Source of the DNA: Turbatrix aceti
Lineage: Eukaryota; Nematoda; Chromadorea; Rhabditida; Panagrolaimidae
Assembly (NCBI GenBank): GCA_963969345.1
Contig: OZ017768.1
Location: 1,645,668-1,709,667 of the forward strand
Reading direction: 5' to 3'
DNA length: 64,000 nt
The notes under the pieces were generated by a model, which did no database searches, was not told the origin of the DNA, and saw only the letters and a list, made by a program, of their open reading frames with translations. The first letter of the stretch is position 1, and the number at the start of each line of letters is the position of its first letter. Shown one piece after another: positions 48,454-59,505 of the stretch. Both the position numbers and the translations under genes were made by a program.

Positions 48454-50106
48454 CACCCTGGATTTTTGATTCTTCTCTCCTATTACGGTACAAACTGCAC
48501 CCTGTCATACCGGTTATTATTTGTTGCACAATCATCGACAAGAACATTCTCAAGAATATTTACAACTTTTTTTGTGTGCAAAACAGGATGAAATTATAAA
48601 TAGTTTTACAAAAAATATTGTTACCTGACTTGTTGCATTATTCCATCGTTCGTATACTTGTTTTGGTCAATAAAGGACAGATTTTTACGTTTTCATCATA
48701 ACAGAAAAAAGAAAGTTTTATTTATTAGTTAGTGCTACTACATGTATGCTGTTTAATCTGGTATTGAAAATCTTCCGCAGTTTATTTATTTATTTATTTT
48801 ATTTGAATACCTACCGTTTTATGTTAAACATTATAATAAGAAGAATTTATGTTTTAAAATGTATCCAGTGAAAAGAACAGTGAATATATGTATAAACAAA
48901 TTTTTTATTTATTTATTTCACCATTACTCAGTGGTTAGTTATCATTAGACCAGATGTTAGGAGGCACAAATGACGTCCACTGTATAAACAAATAAACATA
49001 CTCAATTCAAATATTACCCTCAGTTTTTTAAAATAAATTACAGTATGACACCTCATATCTCTTCCTTACTTTATTTTCATCAGTTTTTCTGTAATAAACA
49101 ACAAGTTAGCAAGATAAGTGGTGAAAGCCAACTGCGACAGTTAGATAACGTATTGCAGAAATTTTAAATAATGTTAATGAGCTATTGTGCAGTGTTTCCT
49201 CTGTCGAAAGGATTATACAATGTTTCAAATTTTCTAAACTGTTCCAAACTATTTTTCGAACAGCAGCTGGTTGATTACATCAAATACTAGCATACGATCT
49301 TTATGACCGACACATTTGTTAAAATTTTTACAAGATTTTTGTCTTTTTTTTCACGAATCCTAATTTAGATATGCTACTTTTGTCAACTTTACAAAGTTTA
49401 TAAAGTATACTTTATAAAGTATACACATCCAGAGTCCCCTGCTTATATCCTATATCCTATAATCAAATTCAGAAATTTTAATTTCAGTTATTGAAATATG
49501 CAAAAACAAATTATAATTAAAATTTACTTAACCCGGCTGCCAATGGTGAACACAATAAGAGTCAGTTTTTGTTACTGTTTTATCAGTTAAAAAGTGAATA
49601 TTCGCATACGATTTTATATAGGGTTGCAACTCGATAACAACCTTTTGTTAGCAAATGTATTTCCAGCCAGTGAGCGTCCTCTCCTTAATCATTAGCTGTG
49701 CCATCTGACATACCGGTCTGACCCAAAAAGAGAGTCTCTGTTGTATCATCTTTGGATGCAGACAATGTTTGCGAACCGAACCGGGTGCTTACGCGCCAAT
49801 TTTTATACAATTGTTATCAAAATTATGACACTGGTGCATACATAATATACATATGTATGTTTATAATTAATGATGCAAATAAAGGATTAAAAATCATTAA
49901 TCATGATACATTGTGGTTTGTATTCCAAATTACAAAAATTGTACAAACTAGCAATATGCAAAAAATAACGAGTAATACAGATGAAAAAATATGTGAAAAT
50001 TGTATTCTGCAAATAGGACAAGACAGAAGAATATTAGTATATTAGACATTTCATATCTTAGTTAGTTTTGCGGTTGTTGCAGATCTGTTTACTAAAAAAT
50101 ACAAAT
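48454..50106. other. Intergenic, AT-rich
   Basis: About 1.65 kb, with the RYK 3' flank, the second copy of the 38-base word (48919-48956) and a few CAGTTTT motifs (about 49021, 49083, 49564). The 97-codon frame at 49752-50045 has no motif and I do not call it. Confidence 0.4.
48919..48956 (+). repeat. 38-base identical dispersed word, copy 2
   Basis: Identical to 40350-40387, same orientation, preceded in both by TTTATTTATTT-like sequence. Confidence 0.8.
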
Positions 50107-51339
50107 ATGTCTACTAATTTGACTTACATCAATGTTGACAAAATATACAATGATACGAATTCTACCGATGAAGACGACCCATATTCTTATTATTACCCCA
50201 ATTGCGAGAATGACAGCTTATACCCTCACCTTGATCCTGAAAGTGTTGTGCCTGAGTTGTACCAAAAAATTAAAAATAGAGAAAACGTAATTACATTGTT
50301 TTTCCTAATTTGCATTGCTATAATTTCAATGATAATTGGGGCTTCGATTGTTCGATTGATTGTCAAGCCCGAAGTTCGACGGCATTATGCATCATTGTCT
50401 TTTAACGTTTTACTTTTGCAATTGTCAGTATTGAACTTTGTAATGTTAATGTATGAAGTCTCTAATTTTATTACTCATATTTTTCAATTAGGATACTTAT
50501 TTCACGTTTATATGTTTTACAGTTTTTTAAAATATTTATACTTTGCCATCCTTATTGTACTCAGCGTTCAACGGCTGTGTTTTCTTTCCATTTCCCCTAA
50601 AATATTTTACAAACTGTTTTCGAAAAGGAAAATATTTTTTTACTACTTTATAGTACTGTTTTATGGTGTAATGCATAAGTATGTAGATGTACCCGGTCTG
50701 TTTAAAGACGTGCCCCGTGATCAGTTGCATCCAGTAGTAATCACTCTTTTTTGGATTCATAATAAGGTTCGTTCATCCTGTTTGAGAATATAATACAGAA
50801 ATATGTTTGTTTCAGATATGGGTTTATGGTTCAACATTTGTTTATCCAGCTTGCATCTTGTGTTACGCAGTATTGTTTCTGATTCTTCGTTTTGACATCA
50901 AATACAGAATCTGTCGTCTTATATTTTATCGAACGCTTACGGCCGAGCCAAACTACGTCCAATCCACATCTCTAAAGCGTGATGGCATTGTCATCGGCCA
51001 TGGCGTAATGCTAGGGCTGTTTTGTTTTATAGAATACATGACTTCCGAACTTCAGTGGGACTCCATATTACTGTTTCCTCGTTGCAATAGAGATCCGTAT
51101 GAAAAAGAAAAGGCATATCGTGCCGTTAGTTTTTGGTATCGGTAAACTAAAACAAATTTTTAATCCCTTTTTTATGGAGTATAATTATTTTTAGTGCATT
51201 TAGAACTAGTTGGTATTTGTACGACCCCGTCGTCACACTTTTCTTCAGTCAGGCAATTCGAAAGGAATTTTTTCAAATTCTGTGTATACGTGCTGCTAAA
51301 CAGGATTCTCTGGAAGCTATCATGCGGCATAATTCATGA
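50107..51339 (+). CDS. Serpentine (seven-helix) receptor
   Basis: Exons 50107-50766, 50816-51141 and 51195-51339 give 376 aa. It has an acidic, Asn-rich extracellular N-terminus with probable glycosylation sites (NLT, NST), then hydrophobic helices beginning VITLFFLICIAIISMIIG; the others include LSFNVLLLQLSVLNFVMLM, YLYFAILIVLSVQRLCFL, IFFYYFIVLFYGV, VYPACILCYAVLFLIL, and a last helix with WYLYDPVVTLFFSQAIRKEF, an analogue of the NPxxY end of rhodopsin-like receptors. It is probably a nematode-type chemosensory or peptide GPCR. It looks rhodopsin-like (srx/srsx-like) rather than like the pair at 60.8-63.6 kb, but the family is uncertain. The start is the first ATG before the acidic N-terminus. 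Confidence 0.78.
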
Positions 51340-52628
51340 TTCATGCCACAACACGTGCAGCGTCAAGTTCGATATTTTTGAAGAGCAGTCGCACCTGAAT
51401 TAAATCTGACATCTGTAAATAAAGGAATCAGTGATAAACAGAATTTGCCAAACCGATGATCTGGCAATGTTACAAAGGTGCCAAACTGTCGGTTTTCAAA
51501 TTTTTATTGCACAGATTTGAAAAAAAACCTATTATAAATTTGTATTTTCGAGTCTGCAAATTGCCAATAGTCGAAATAATTCATCACGTCATGTTATTTG
51601 GTAACTTCGATAAAAGTTGCAAAAGAACAGTTTTCAGCTGGCATTATTCATACATACATATTTATAGCATATTATGTACGTATGTTTGTTTCTTTAACCC
51701 GTTTTTTGTTTGGTATTCGAATTATAAAGTGAAAACATACAGAAAATAAGTCAATGCAATGCAGTTAAACGTGACGCAGGTAGCTACGATTGACGGCGCC
51801 CTCTTCGTGCAATCTCGATACTCATCACTGTCTCTTTAATTTTGTAATGAGTAATTATGCACGAGTAAGAGTAATAAAGTAAAGTAAAGTAAAGTAAATG
51901 CAGTTAAAGAAATACATAATAAAATCATTATGAAAAAAACTGATATATCGATAAAATACATTATAAAAAAGTGTAATATTTATAAGTTCTTTAATAAGTT
52001 TTTTATGATTCAGGTTAACATTATTTATTTATGTTGTAAATATTACATCGGTAAATATCTGTAAATCAGCTGTTGACGGCGGACCATGGCACCGAAAATT
52101 CAGTTTCTTTTACAAACAAAACAAATCAGTAAAGTGTAATAGATCGATTTGACTACATCAGTTTACATTAAATATTTGTCTTACAACCTTCTTTACAACA
52201 CCAGGAAAGTGGTGCGAAATGTCGATCACCGCGGTTAAAGGTGCACCGCACCTATAATTTTTGACGCTTGCTGTGAGTGTACCTAAAACCTAAAAGTACC
52301 CAGAAAAATCATTTTCGAGATTAAAAAATCATTTTCGTTTCCACATACCCCAAAAATTGAAATTCGGTTCCAGTTTACGTATCCGGAAAATTTTTGAAAC
52401 ATAAAACATTGTCGACCAGCTCAAAACGTTTACCAAAAACGTATTTTTGTAACAAACCGATAAAAATCGAGAACTTATTTCGTTCGTTCGATTAAAAAAA
52501 GCCAAAACTCAAAAACATGTAAAATTCGAGGTAAAAAACACAGCAGTTAGCGTAGAACTCAAAGAGAAATGGATGAAAAGATGAATTTAAAAACAGTTGA
52601 TTTCAATCGTCGAACCCCAGCGTTCCTC
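51340..52628. other. Intergenic between receptor and large minus-strand gene
   Basis: About 1.3 kb, AT-rich. A (TAAAG)n microsatellite sits near 51868-51898. No gene is supported. Confidence 0.45.
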
Positions 52629-55600
52629 TCATCGACGATACCCCTTGGACTGCGGGTAATTGCCGCTGTTGTAGTACGCAGGAGATCGGTTGCCGGCGAG
52701 AAGCTTTGGCACAGTTGGTGGACGCTGGGCAGATCGTTCGAACTGTCGATGGTGAAAGCCCCTGATAGCCGGGCCAATGTATCCCAGGTAGTGCTCAAGT
52801 TCCTTGAGGACATCGATAAAGTCCGACGGAGGTTTGACCATGCGTTCCAGAAGTTGGATACCGACCGTCAGCAGACCCGTAGCGGCGAACATGGACTGCT
52901 GGTAGTCATTGAGAGGCCAGACCGCCTTGTTGTCTCCTTTTTGACGCCTGAAAATGAAAACAAACCAAAATAAATACATTTTTTGAGTTAAAAAAACTCA
53001 CCATGGCACGGAACGATCATTTCGCTGACAATAAATGGCTCTGCTGTAAGCAGCAGTACAGGTGACAAATCCCGAAAAGAGACTGTATTCCGAAGCCAGG
53101 AAAGTGTCCAGGTGGTGAGCTCTGTAGCCACAACGATCGACGATGAGTTCGTGGGCAACCTGACCGAGCAGAATACAAGATTGGTACTTTGCCATGGCTA
53201 AAGAGCAAAAAGGCAAAAAATAAAACTCGAAATGCTAAAAAACGTCAAAACTTACTCAGTTGCTGGAAATTGCAGACAGTATCCGAAAAATTGCAGCTTG
53301 TATCGTGGAAGAAAGTTTCAATGAGCTTGCTGATCATCGATTGATAAACGATTCCAATTTCGGGGGTGTACAGCTGCTCAACAGACTTGACAGCTCGGCA
53401 GGTGCTCGTTTTGAGGATGTCAAAGAACTTCCGGGTCGGGGTATAGGCAGAACGAGCATCTGTAAGAAAACAAGTGAATGCAGATCAAAAAAATAAAATC
53501 CAGTGAAAATTTCTGTTAAAAAAACCTAAAAATTCTAATCCAGTAAAATGAATTAAAAAAGTTCAATGAAATTTTTTCAAATGAAATACTTTTTTTTCAT
53601 TTTTAAGTTTGCAACAAAAATTAAACTTTTTTACCTTCCAAAAATGAGTATACAGTTTTCCAAAAAATTTTGATTCCATTGAACCATTTTTTAAATTTTT
53701 TTTCCTCTGGGATAATTTTTCACAAGACACGATGGACCTATGGTCTCAACGCGAAAGGGATTTTTGAGGCTTTTTTGACGTTTTTTATTGCAACAGTGAG
53801 TGTTTTTTAGATTTCAAGAGTGGATTGGGAGTTTTTTGCGATGGCGAATCTATCGGGGATATCAGAAATTCAATAATCGATCGATAAACTTGATTTAAAA
53901 AATTTATTTCGAAAAATAACTATACGATATCAGAATAAAATAGTAGACCGTATTCTGCGCCCTCGAAAACCCCCGGTTGCCAAAAACTGGAAGATTCTCC
54001 CCATGAAATAAAAAGTTATTTCAATTCTAAAGTTTTTTTCATACAAAAAACGCGCGCTGAAGCATTTCAGTCGAAAGATAACACAGTGCGCGCAAGCAAA
54101 TGCGCGTAGCGTGTTGCCTTTGGAAGCTTACTGCCAAGTCGGTTTCCCATCCTTATATACTAACTTTGGCATTGTGATTAAGTTCATCTTGATCTTTGCA
54201 ACGAACTTTGCCCGGTAAAAAAATATTAATTTTGACCTGTGGAAATAATTTATTAATAGACAGTCTGCGAGCCGATTTACCAACGAGGGGAGGAGGCCGA
54301 CACATCAATTTTTACACTTTCAAATGTTTTGAGTCTAAGTTGTGGAGGACCCTAAGGGCAGTCTATAACCGCAATATTAGATTTTTTTAAAATCGGATTC
54401 TGGAGATTTGGCTTCAGATGTGTTTTCATAAAAACGAATGGCGCGCGCTTCGTTTCTGAGCAAAAAATCTGAAAACTTGTTTACGGGGATTTCAGAGGAC
54501 AGGGAATACGATGGCATACTCAGATTTTTAAAAAAACAACTGCAAGTATTTTTTATTGAATTTTGCCGTCACAAAATTCGGCTTTACTATGCCTAAAAAA
54601 AATAAACACCCATTTTCATATATCCTATCTGAAAGAGCGATTTTTTTGGCTCGGAATGAAGTGCCCGTTAGAAAAACGTAGTGTCTGGAATCACCTTTTA
54701 GGTCACGATTTGTCGTCAAAACGACCAAAAACCCCCTCAAAAAAATGGCGGGAAGTGCGCACGCGCGTGCGCACGCGCAAAAAAGGGGTTTTTTTGGTCG
54801 TTTTGACGACAAATCGTGACCTAAAAGGTGATTCCAGACACTACGTTTTTCTAACGGGCACTTCATTCCGAGCCAAAAAAATCGCTCTTTCAGATAGGAT
54901 ATATGAAAATGGGTGTTTATTTTTTTTAGGCATGGTAAAGCCGAATTTTGTGATGGCAAAATTCAATAAAAAATACTTGCAGTTGTTTTTTTAAAAATTT
55001 GAGTATGCCATCGTATTCCCTGTCCTCTGAAATCCCTGTAAACAAGTTTTCAGATTTTTTGCTCTGAAACGAAGCGCGCGCCATTCGTTTTTATGAAAAC
55101 GCATCTGAAGCCAAATCTCCAGAATCCGATTTTTAAAAAATCTAATATTGCGGTTATAGACTGCCCTTAGGGTCCTCCACAACTTAGACTCAAAACATTT
55201 GAAAGTGTAAAAATTGATGTGTCGTCGAATGTAAATCGGCTCGCAGACTGTCTATTAATATTTATTTTAAGATTTGAAATAACTTCTTATTTCATGGGGA
55301 GAATTTTCCTGTTATTTGCTATTGGGGGTTTTTGATGGCGTAGAATACGGTCTACTATTTTATTCTGATATCGTATAGTTATTTTTTGAGCTACAGTAAT
55401 TTTTTTCTCTAATTATCGATTTATCGATTTAATATTGGTTTTTTGATAGTGCCATTAAATTTGCCGTAGCCGATAACCCCCAGATCCGTCTTTACACCTA
55501 AAAAATATCTACTCTATGCATATGAAAACGGCAAAAAAACGAGTTTTCGCGTTGAGACCACAGGTCCATCGTGCAAGACACCAGTTAAACTTGAACAAAC

Positions 55601-58600
55601 TTTTTTTAAATGAAATACATTTTTGAATTACATCATTTTTCAGTACAAAAATTTTGAACCACTTTTTAAAATTTTTTTCCCATTTTTTTACCGTGAGCCG
55701 AATTCTTCCACAGTTTTACAAGTATTTTCATCGTCTGATAACCCGAAAGCAAAAATTTTGTAAAAAACCAGTTAAATTTGAATGTAAATACTTTTATAAA
55801 ATGAAATACATTTTTCATAATGTTTCAGTTCAAAATAAAAATTGTACTTTGCAAAAGTTTTACTAAAATTTTGATAATTTTGAACTTCAACTTTTTACCC
55901 CCTTTTATTAAAATAATTGTTCCACAGTTTTACAAAGATTTTAATTGTTTTGAACAAAAATTTGTTAAAAATTTTGTCTAAACATCCAAAAAATTACATC
56001 AAGAACCCAGTTTTATGACTTCGTAACCCCCACCCCAAAAAAATCCCAATTCAAAATAAACTCACTTTCCAGGAACAGTTCGGGAATCATCGTACCCATA
56101 AGAACAAATTCCATGACGTGAAAAAGGTAATTCTCGAGGGACTCTTCTTCGTCATCCTCAAGCAGAACAAATCGTTCCTTGTCCTTGTCAGGAACGATTT
56201 TGTAGATCGACTTCGGAATCGACAATCCGGAAATTTCGCAATGTCCGATGAGTCCAACGCGATTCAAAACAGCGCATCGAATTCGCCAGTCGACATTTTC
56301 GGTTGCAGCAGCTGCGACGACGCTGACGTGATCACGAAACACAGTACCCCAGCTCGTGCCAATCTTTCCGGCAAAATCAATGATCGAAAACGCAGCATAC
56401 GGCGTGGAAAGTGCAGCCGAGTCGTTTGCGAGCAACTTGAGCAGAGTTGCAACCAAGATTTCTGGCTTCCGAACCGTTGTCGCATTCTCATCCCACAGCG
56501 ACTTGGTGCAGTGGTTGTTGATGTAGAGAGCGACGTAGAGGATGCAAGAAACCTCTTTGGGACATTCCAACGCAGTTTTCAGGAGACATTCCAATGCAGT
56601 GCCGCCGTTGAAGGCACTGCCTTTGATGAGGGCCGCCAGAACGACGACGATGTTGTCCCAGTACCAAAGATCTTCGTTCGGCGCGTTCCATTTGATCGTG
56701 CCGATAAATGCCTCTGTGAAGCGAACTCCCGCGGGATCGATTTTCAGCAACATCGGGGTGATCGCGTCAAGAGACTGAAAAGAACATTAGTTTTTTAAAT
56801 TGTTTAAAAACAGGAATTTCGGGTGCCTGAATAAAAATTTTTTTGGGTTTTCGGAACCGGTGCTTGAAACTTTCAAATTCGAAAATAAAAAAAACTCAAT
56901 ATTATGGTCACGATCAGTGTAACACCAACTCCGATCGACTCCGAAGTCGATCGACTCCGACTCCGACAGTCTCCAGAGTCGACTCCGATTCTTAAGTCAG
57001 GGTCAAAAATTTCAACTCGCATTACGCTGGCTCCAAACATAAAAAAACTCCCATAATCTTTAAAATTCAGTTTTCGGGTCCGGCACCCCAAATGTTTAGA
57101 TCGGATACCCCACATCATCCCTAATCGCTCCCCAAAGAAAAACAAACCTTCATCAAATTCGGAGCAAAACGATGAGTTCTCAACGCAGCGTATTGGAAAA
57201 GCACATGCAGGGTCTTGGAAAAGTTTCCCATGAGCGCCCAGGCCAGCTGTCTCTGATGAGAAGCCTTCGCGGGAGACATGTGGTCAAGCTCCACCTTCAG
57301 CCCGTCGATCACAGCGTCGACATCGAAGTTTTCACCCGTCAGAAGTTTTTCATCACCCAGAGCCTCGACAAAGATCGGTTCGGCGTCGGCGAGGTGGAGG
57401 AAACAGGTGCAGAGGTACGACAGCGGAAGTTGACGTTCTTCTTCGGGCAGTTTCTGCACTTTGCGCACGAGCTCGAAAACTCTAAATATAAAAAAAAAGT
57501 TATATAATTAACGCCAAAAATTTTTTTATATAAAATTAACAATAAAAATTTTATTTAAAAAAATATTATTTTTTTTTAATAATTTTTTTTTATTAAAAGA
57601 AAATTAACTCACTTTCGGAAAGTTTCCTCGCTGACAACAACGTCGCCGGGAATGGATGCGACGATAGTCTTGATCGACTTTTTCTTGAAATCCTTCGCGA
57701 GAAACGCTTCGACCGATTTTTGGAAAATAAGTCGGTATTTCTCGCGATTGGAATCCTTTCCACTTTTTGACGATGAGGATTTCTTAGAATTTCTCGTCGA
57801 CAACTTTGACGACGCAGAAGCGGTTGTTTGGGGTTTCGACGAAGACAGTGCAGCACTCGACGCGTTCGCAGACCTTCCCGACTGTTTAGAAGAGTGCTTC
57901 GGCGCGATGTTTGGGTGAAAATCTTTCTTTTCAGAGGCCGTGTCATCCTCTTTTTCGTCGTCAGCTTCATCGGCAGTTTCGTACCTCGATGTATTCTCTA
58001 CTTCGCGATCGTCTTCTGAGACTACTTCGGCATCGATATTTTTTTCGTCAACGACGGGAACTTCGGCTAAAAACCATTTTTTTAATAATCCAGAAATCAA
58101 AAAAATACAACCCACCTGTTTTGACAACAGCGATGGAGGGAACCTCACTCTTCGAATCGGGAACTGTTCTTCTTGCTGTTCAGCGACATCGTTTGCCTTG
58201 GTATCAGCGAGAGTACCGGCGTCCTCAGGATTCTGCTCCTGTTCGTTTTCTGGGGTAATTGAGGCTGCGGCAATCTCGGGTTCAGTTTCGCCAACTTTGG
58301 GATCGCCAGATTTTTCGTCGACTTTGACAATTTCGGCAGAGACATCATCGCCAACAGCGTCGTTGGGGCCTAAACAATAACAAAAAAAATCTACATCAAC
58401 GCTTAACGGTGTAAAAAAACAAAAAAAACCTACCAGAATCGGATTCCTTCGGTGCTTCGTTTTCGCTCGATTTCTGCTCCTCAACTTCAGTAACTGCTTC
58501 GATTTCGACCTTTTGTTTCTCGACGATTGGTGCAACCTGAGCAATGTTATTCAGTTTCACCTCGTCTTCGGTTTTCGATTTGGCGTCGTCGGGAACAACA

Positions 58601-59505
58601 GCAGTGCCCGTAGCATCCGATTCGACAGCCTTCGCCGTGGAAGCGTCGTTTTCGTCACCCTGACCTTTTCCCTGGCCTAAAATAAATATAATAACATTAT
58701 CAACATTCAAAAACAACAACCAGTTTACAAAACTTACTGGCATTGTCGTCAGACGCAACAACAGGGTCCGCAGCCTTGGCCGTAGATGCAGAATGTTCAG
58801 TCGAAGCGGACGAGTCAGTGGCAGTCGATTGCACTTGGCCTAAAATAAACAGATGAACTAACACACAACTTGTCCAGTTAAATAAAACCCACCAGTCTCC
58901 GCGTTGTCAGTATCACCTTCAGCCAATACGGGCAGATCAGCAGCGACGGGTTCCTCCAGGCCTACGGGCTTGATTTCTTCTTTTTCGACGTTATCCGCAT
59001 CGCTAGCAGTTTTTTCGGTAGCCGTGACCTCTCCAGCAGTTTTTCGGTAGCCGTGACCTCACCAGCAGTTTTTTCGGCATCCGTGAGCTCTCCAGCAGTT
59101 TTTTCGACAGTCTGAACCTGTTCAACAGTTTTTTCGGTAGCCGTGAGCTCTCCAGCAGTTTTTTCGACATCCAAAACTTGTTCAGCAGTTTTTTCGGTCG
59201 CAGTAACGTCTCCATCAGTTATTTCGGTAGCCGTCACCTCGTCGTCAGTTTTTTCGACGGTCCGAACCTGTTCAACAGTTTCTTCGGTACCCGTGACCTC
59301 ACCATCAACTTTCTCGGTCGCCGGGACCTCGCCTAAAAACCATTCTGTCATAAAACAGCAGAAAATCAACAAAAAGTAGTCTACCTTTGACCGATTCATC
59401 CTTCACGACACTCGCGTCGCCTTGTGCAGGCGCAGTGACGGGAGAGTCCCCAGCGGCATCGATCGGCACGTCGGTGCTGACGGATGACTTCTTCTTTTTC
59501 GCCAT
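52629..59505 (-). CDS. Large acidic/helical-repeat protein of unknown function, two frame breaks
   Basis: Eleven exons, 5' to 3': 59505-59385, 59332-58893, 58839-58738, 58676-58434, 58369-58116, 58066-57613, 57481-57148, 56774-56066, 53459-53256, 53197-53002, 52947-52629. Their sum is two bases short of a whole frame; with two single-base deletions allowed it closes at about 1,125 aa. It begins MAKKKKSSVS; residues to ~480 are low-complexity, acidic and Thr/Lys-rich, with a 10-residue coding repeat (TATEKTAGEV type). The remainder is helical, perhaps HEAT- or MIF4G-like (KYRLIFQKSVEAFLAKDFKK; WDNIVVVLAALIKGSAFNG; LVATLLKLLANDSAAL). The C-terminus is Ser/Tyr/Gly-rich, ending YPQSKGYRR. No signal peptide. 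I do not recognise the protein. A GTAG acceptor lies ten bases before the ATG. Exons 8 and 9 are separated by a 2.6-kb transposon-filled intron. Confidence 0.7.
53728..55573. mobile_element. Outer foldback element, interrupted by the 1-kb palindromic element
   Basis: Left end CACGATGGACCTATGGTCTC at 53728 pairs with GAGACCACAGGTCCATCGTG ending at 55573. CAAGA flanks both sides (53723-53727, 55574-55578), a probable 5-base target duplication. Internal inverted homology resumes nearer the middle: ACTATACGATATCAGAATAA and AGTAGACCGTATTCTGCG at 53920-53970 against 55330-55385. No transposase frame is visible. It lies in the intron between exons 8 and 9 of the large minus-strand gene. Confidence 0.75.
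54257..55254. mobile_element. 1-kb palindromic foldback element, copy 2, flanked by TTAA
   Basis: 998 bases, near-identical to 34052-35051 but inverted. The segment containing CCAACGAGGGGAGGAGGCC is now at the left end and the TTCGACGACAC-type end is at the right. The GC centre (GCGCACGCGCGTGCGCACGC near 54755) is likewise reversed. TTAA occurs at 54253-54256 and 55255-55258. It is nested inside the outer foldback element. Confidence 0.85.
59000..59335 (-). repeat. 30-base coding minisatellite
   Basis: About eleven units of 30 bases in exon 2 of the large minus-strand gene; on the plus strand each contains CAGTTTTTTCGG or a variant. Spacing between units is 30 bases, except 29 between those at 59037 and 59066, where the T run is five instead of six. 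The units encode [EV]KTxxEx-type decapeptides. Confidence 0.85.

Noticed and set aside
54528..54994. Two overlapping 143-codon frames, one on each strand, with near-identical proteins
   Set aside because: They are mirror images produced by the palindromic element, not genes.
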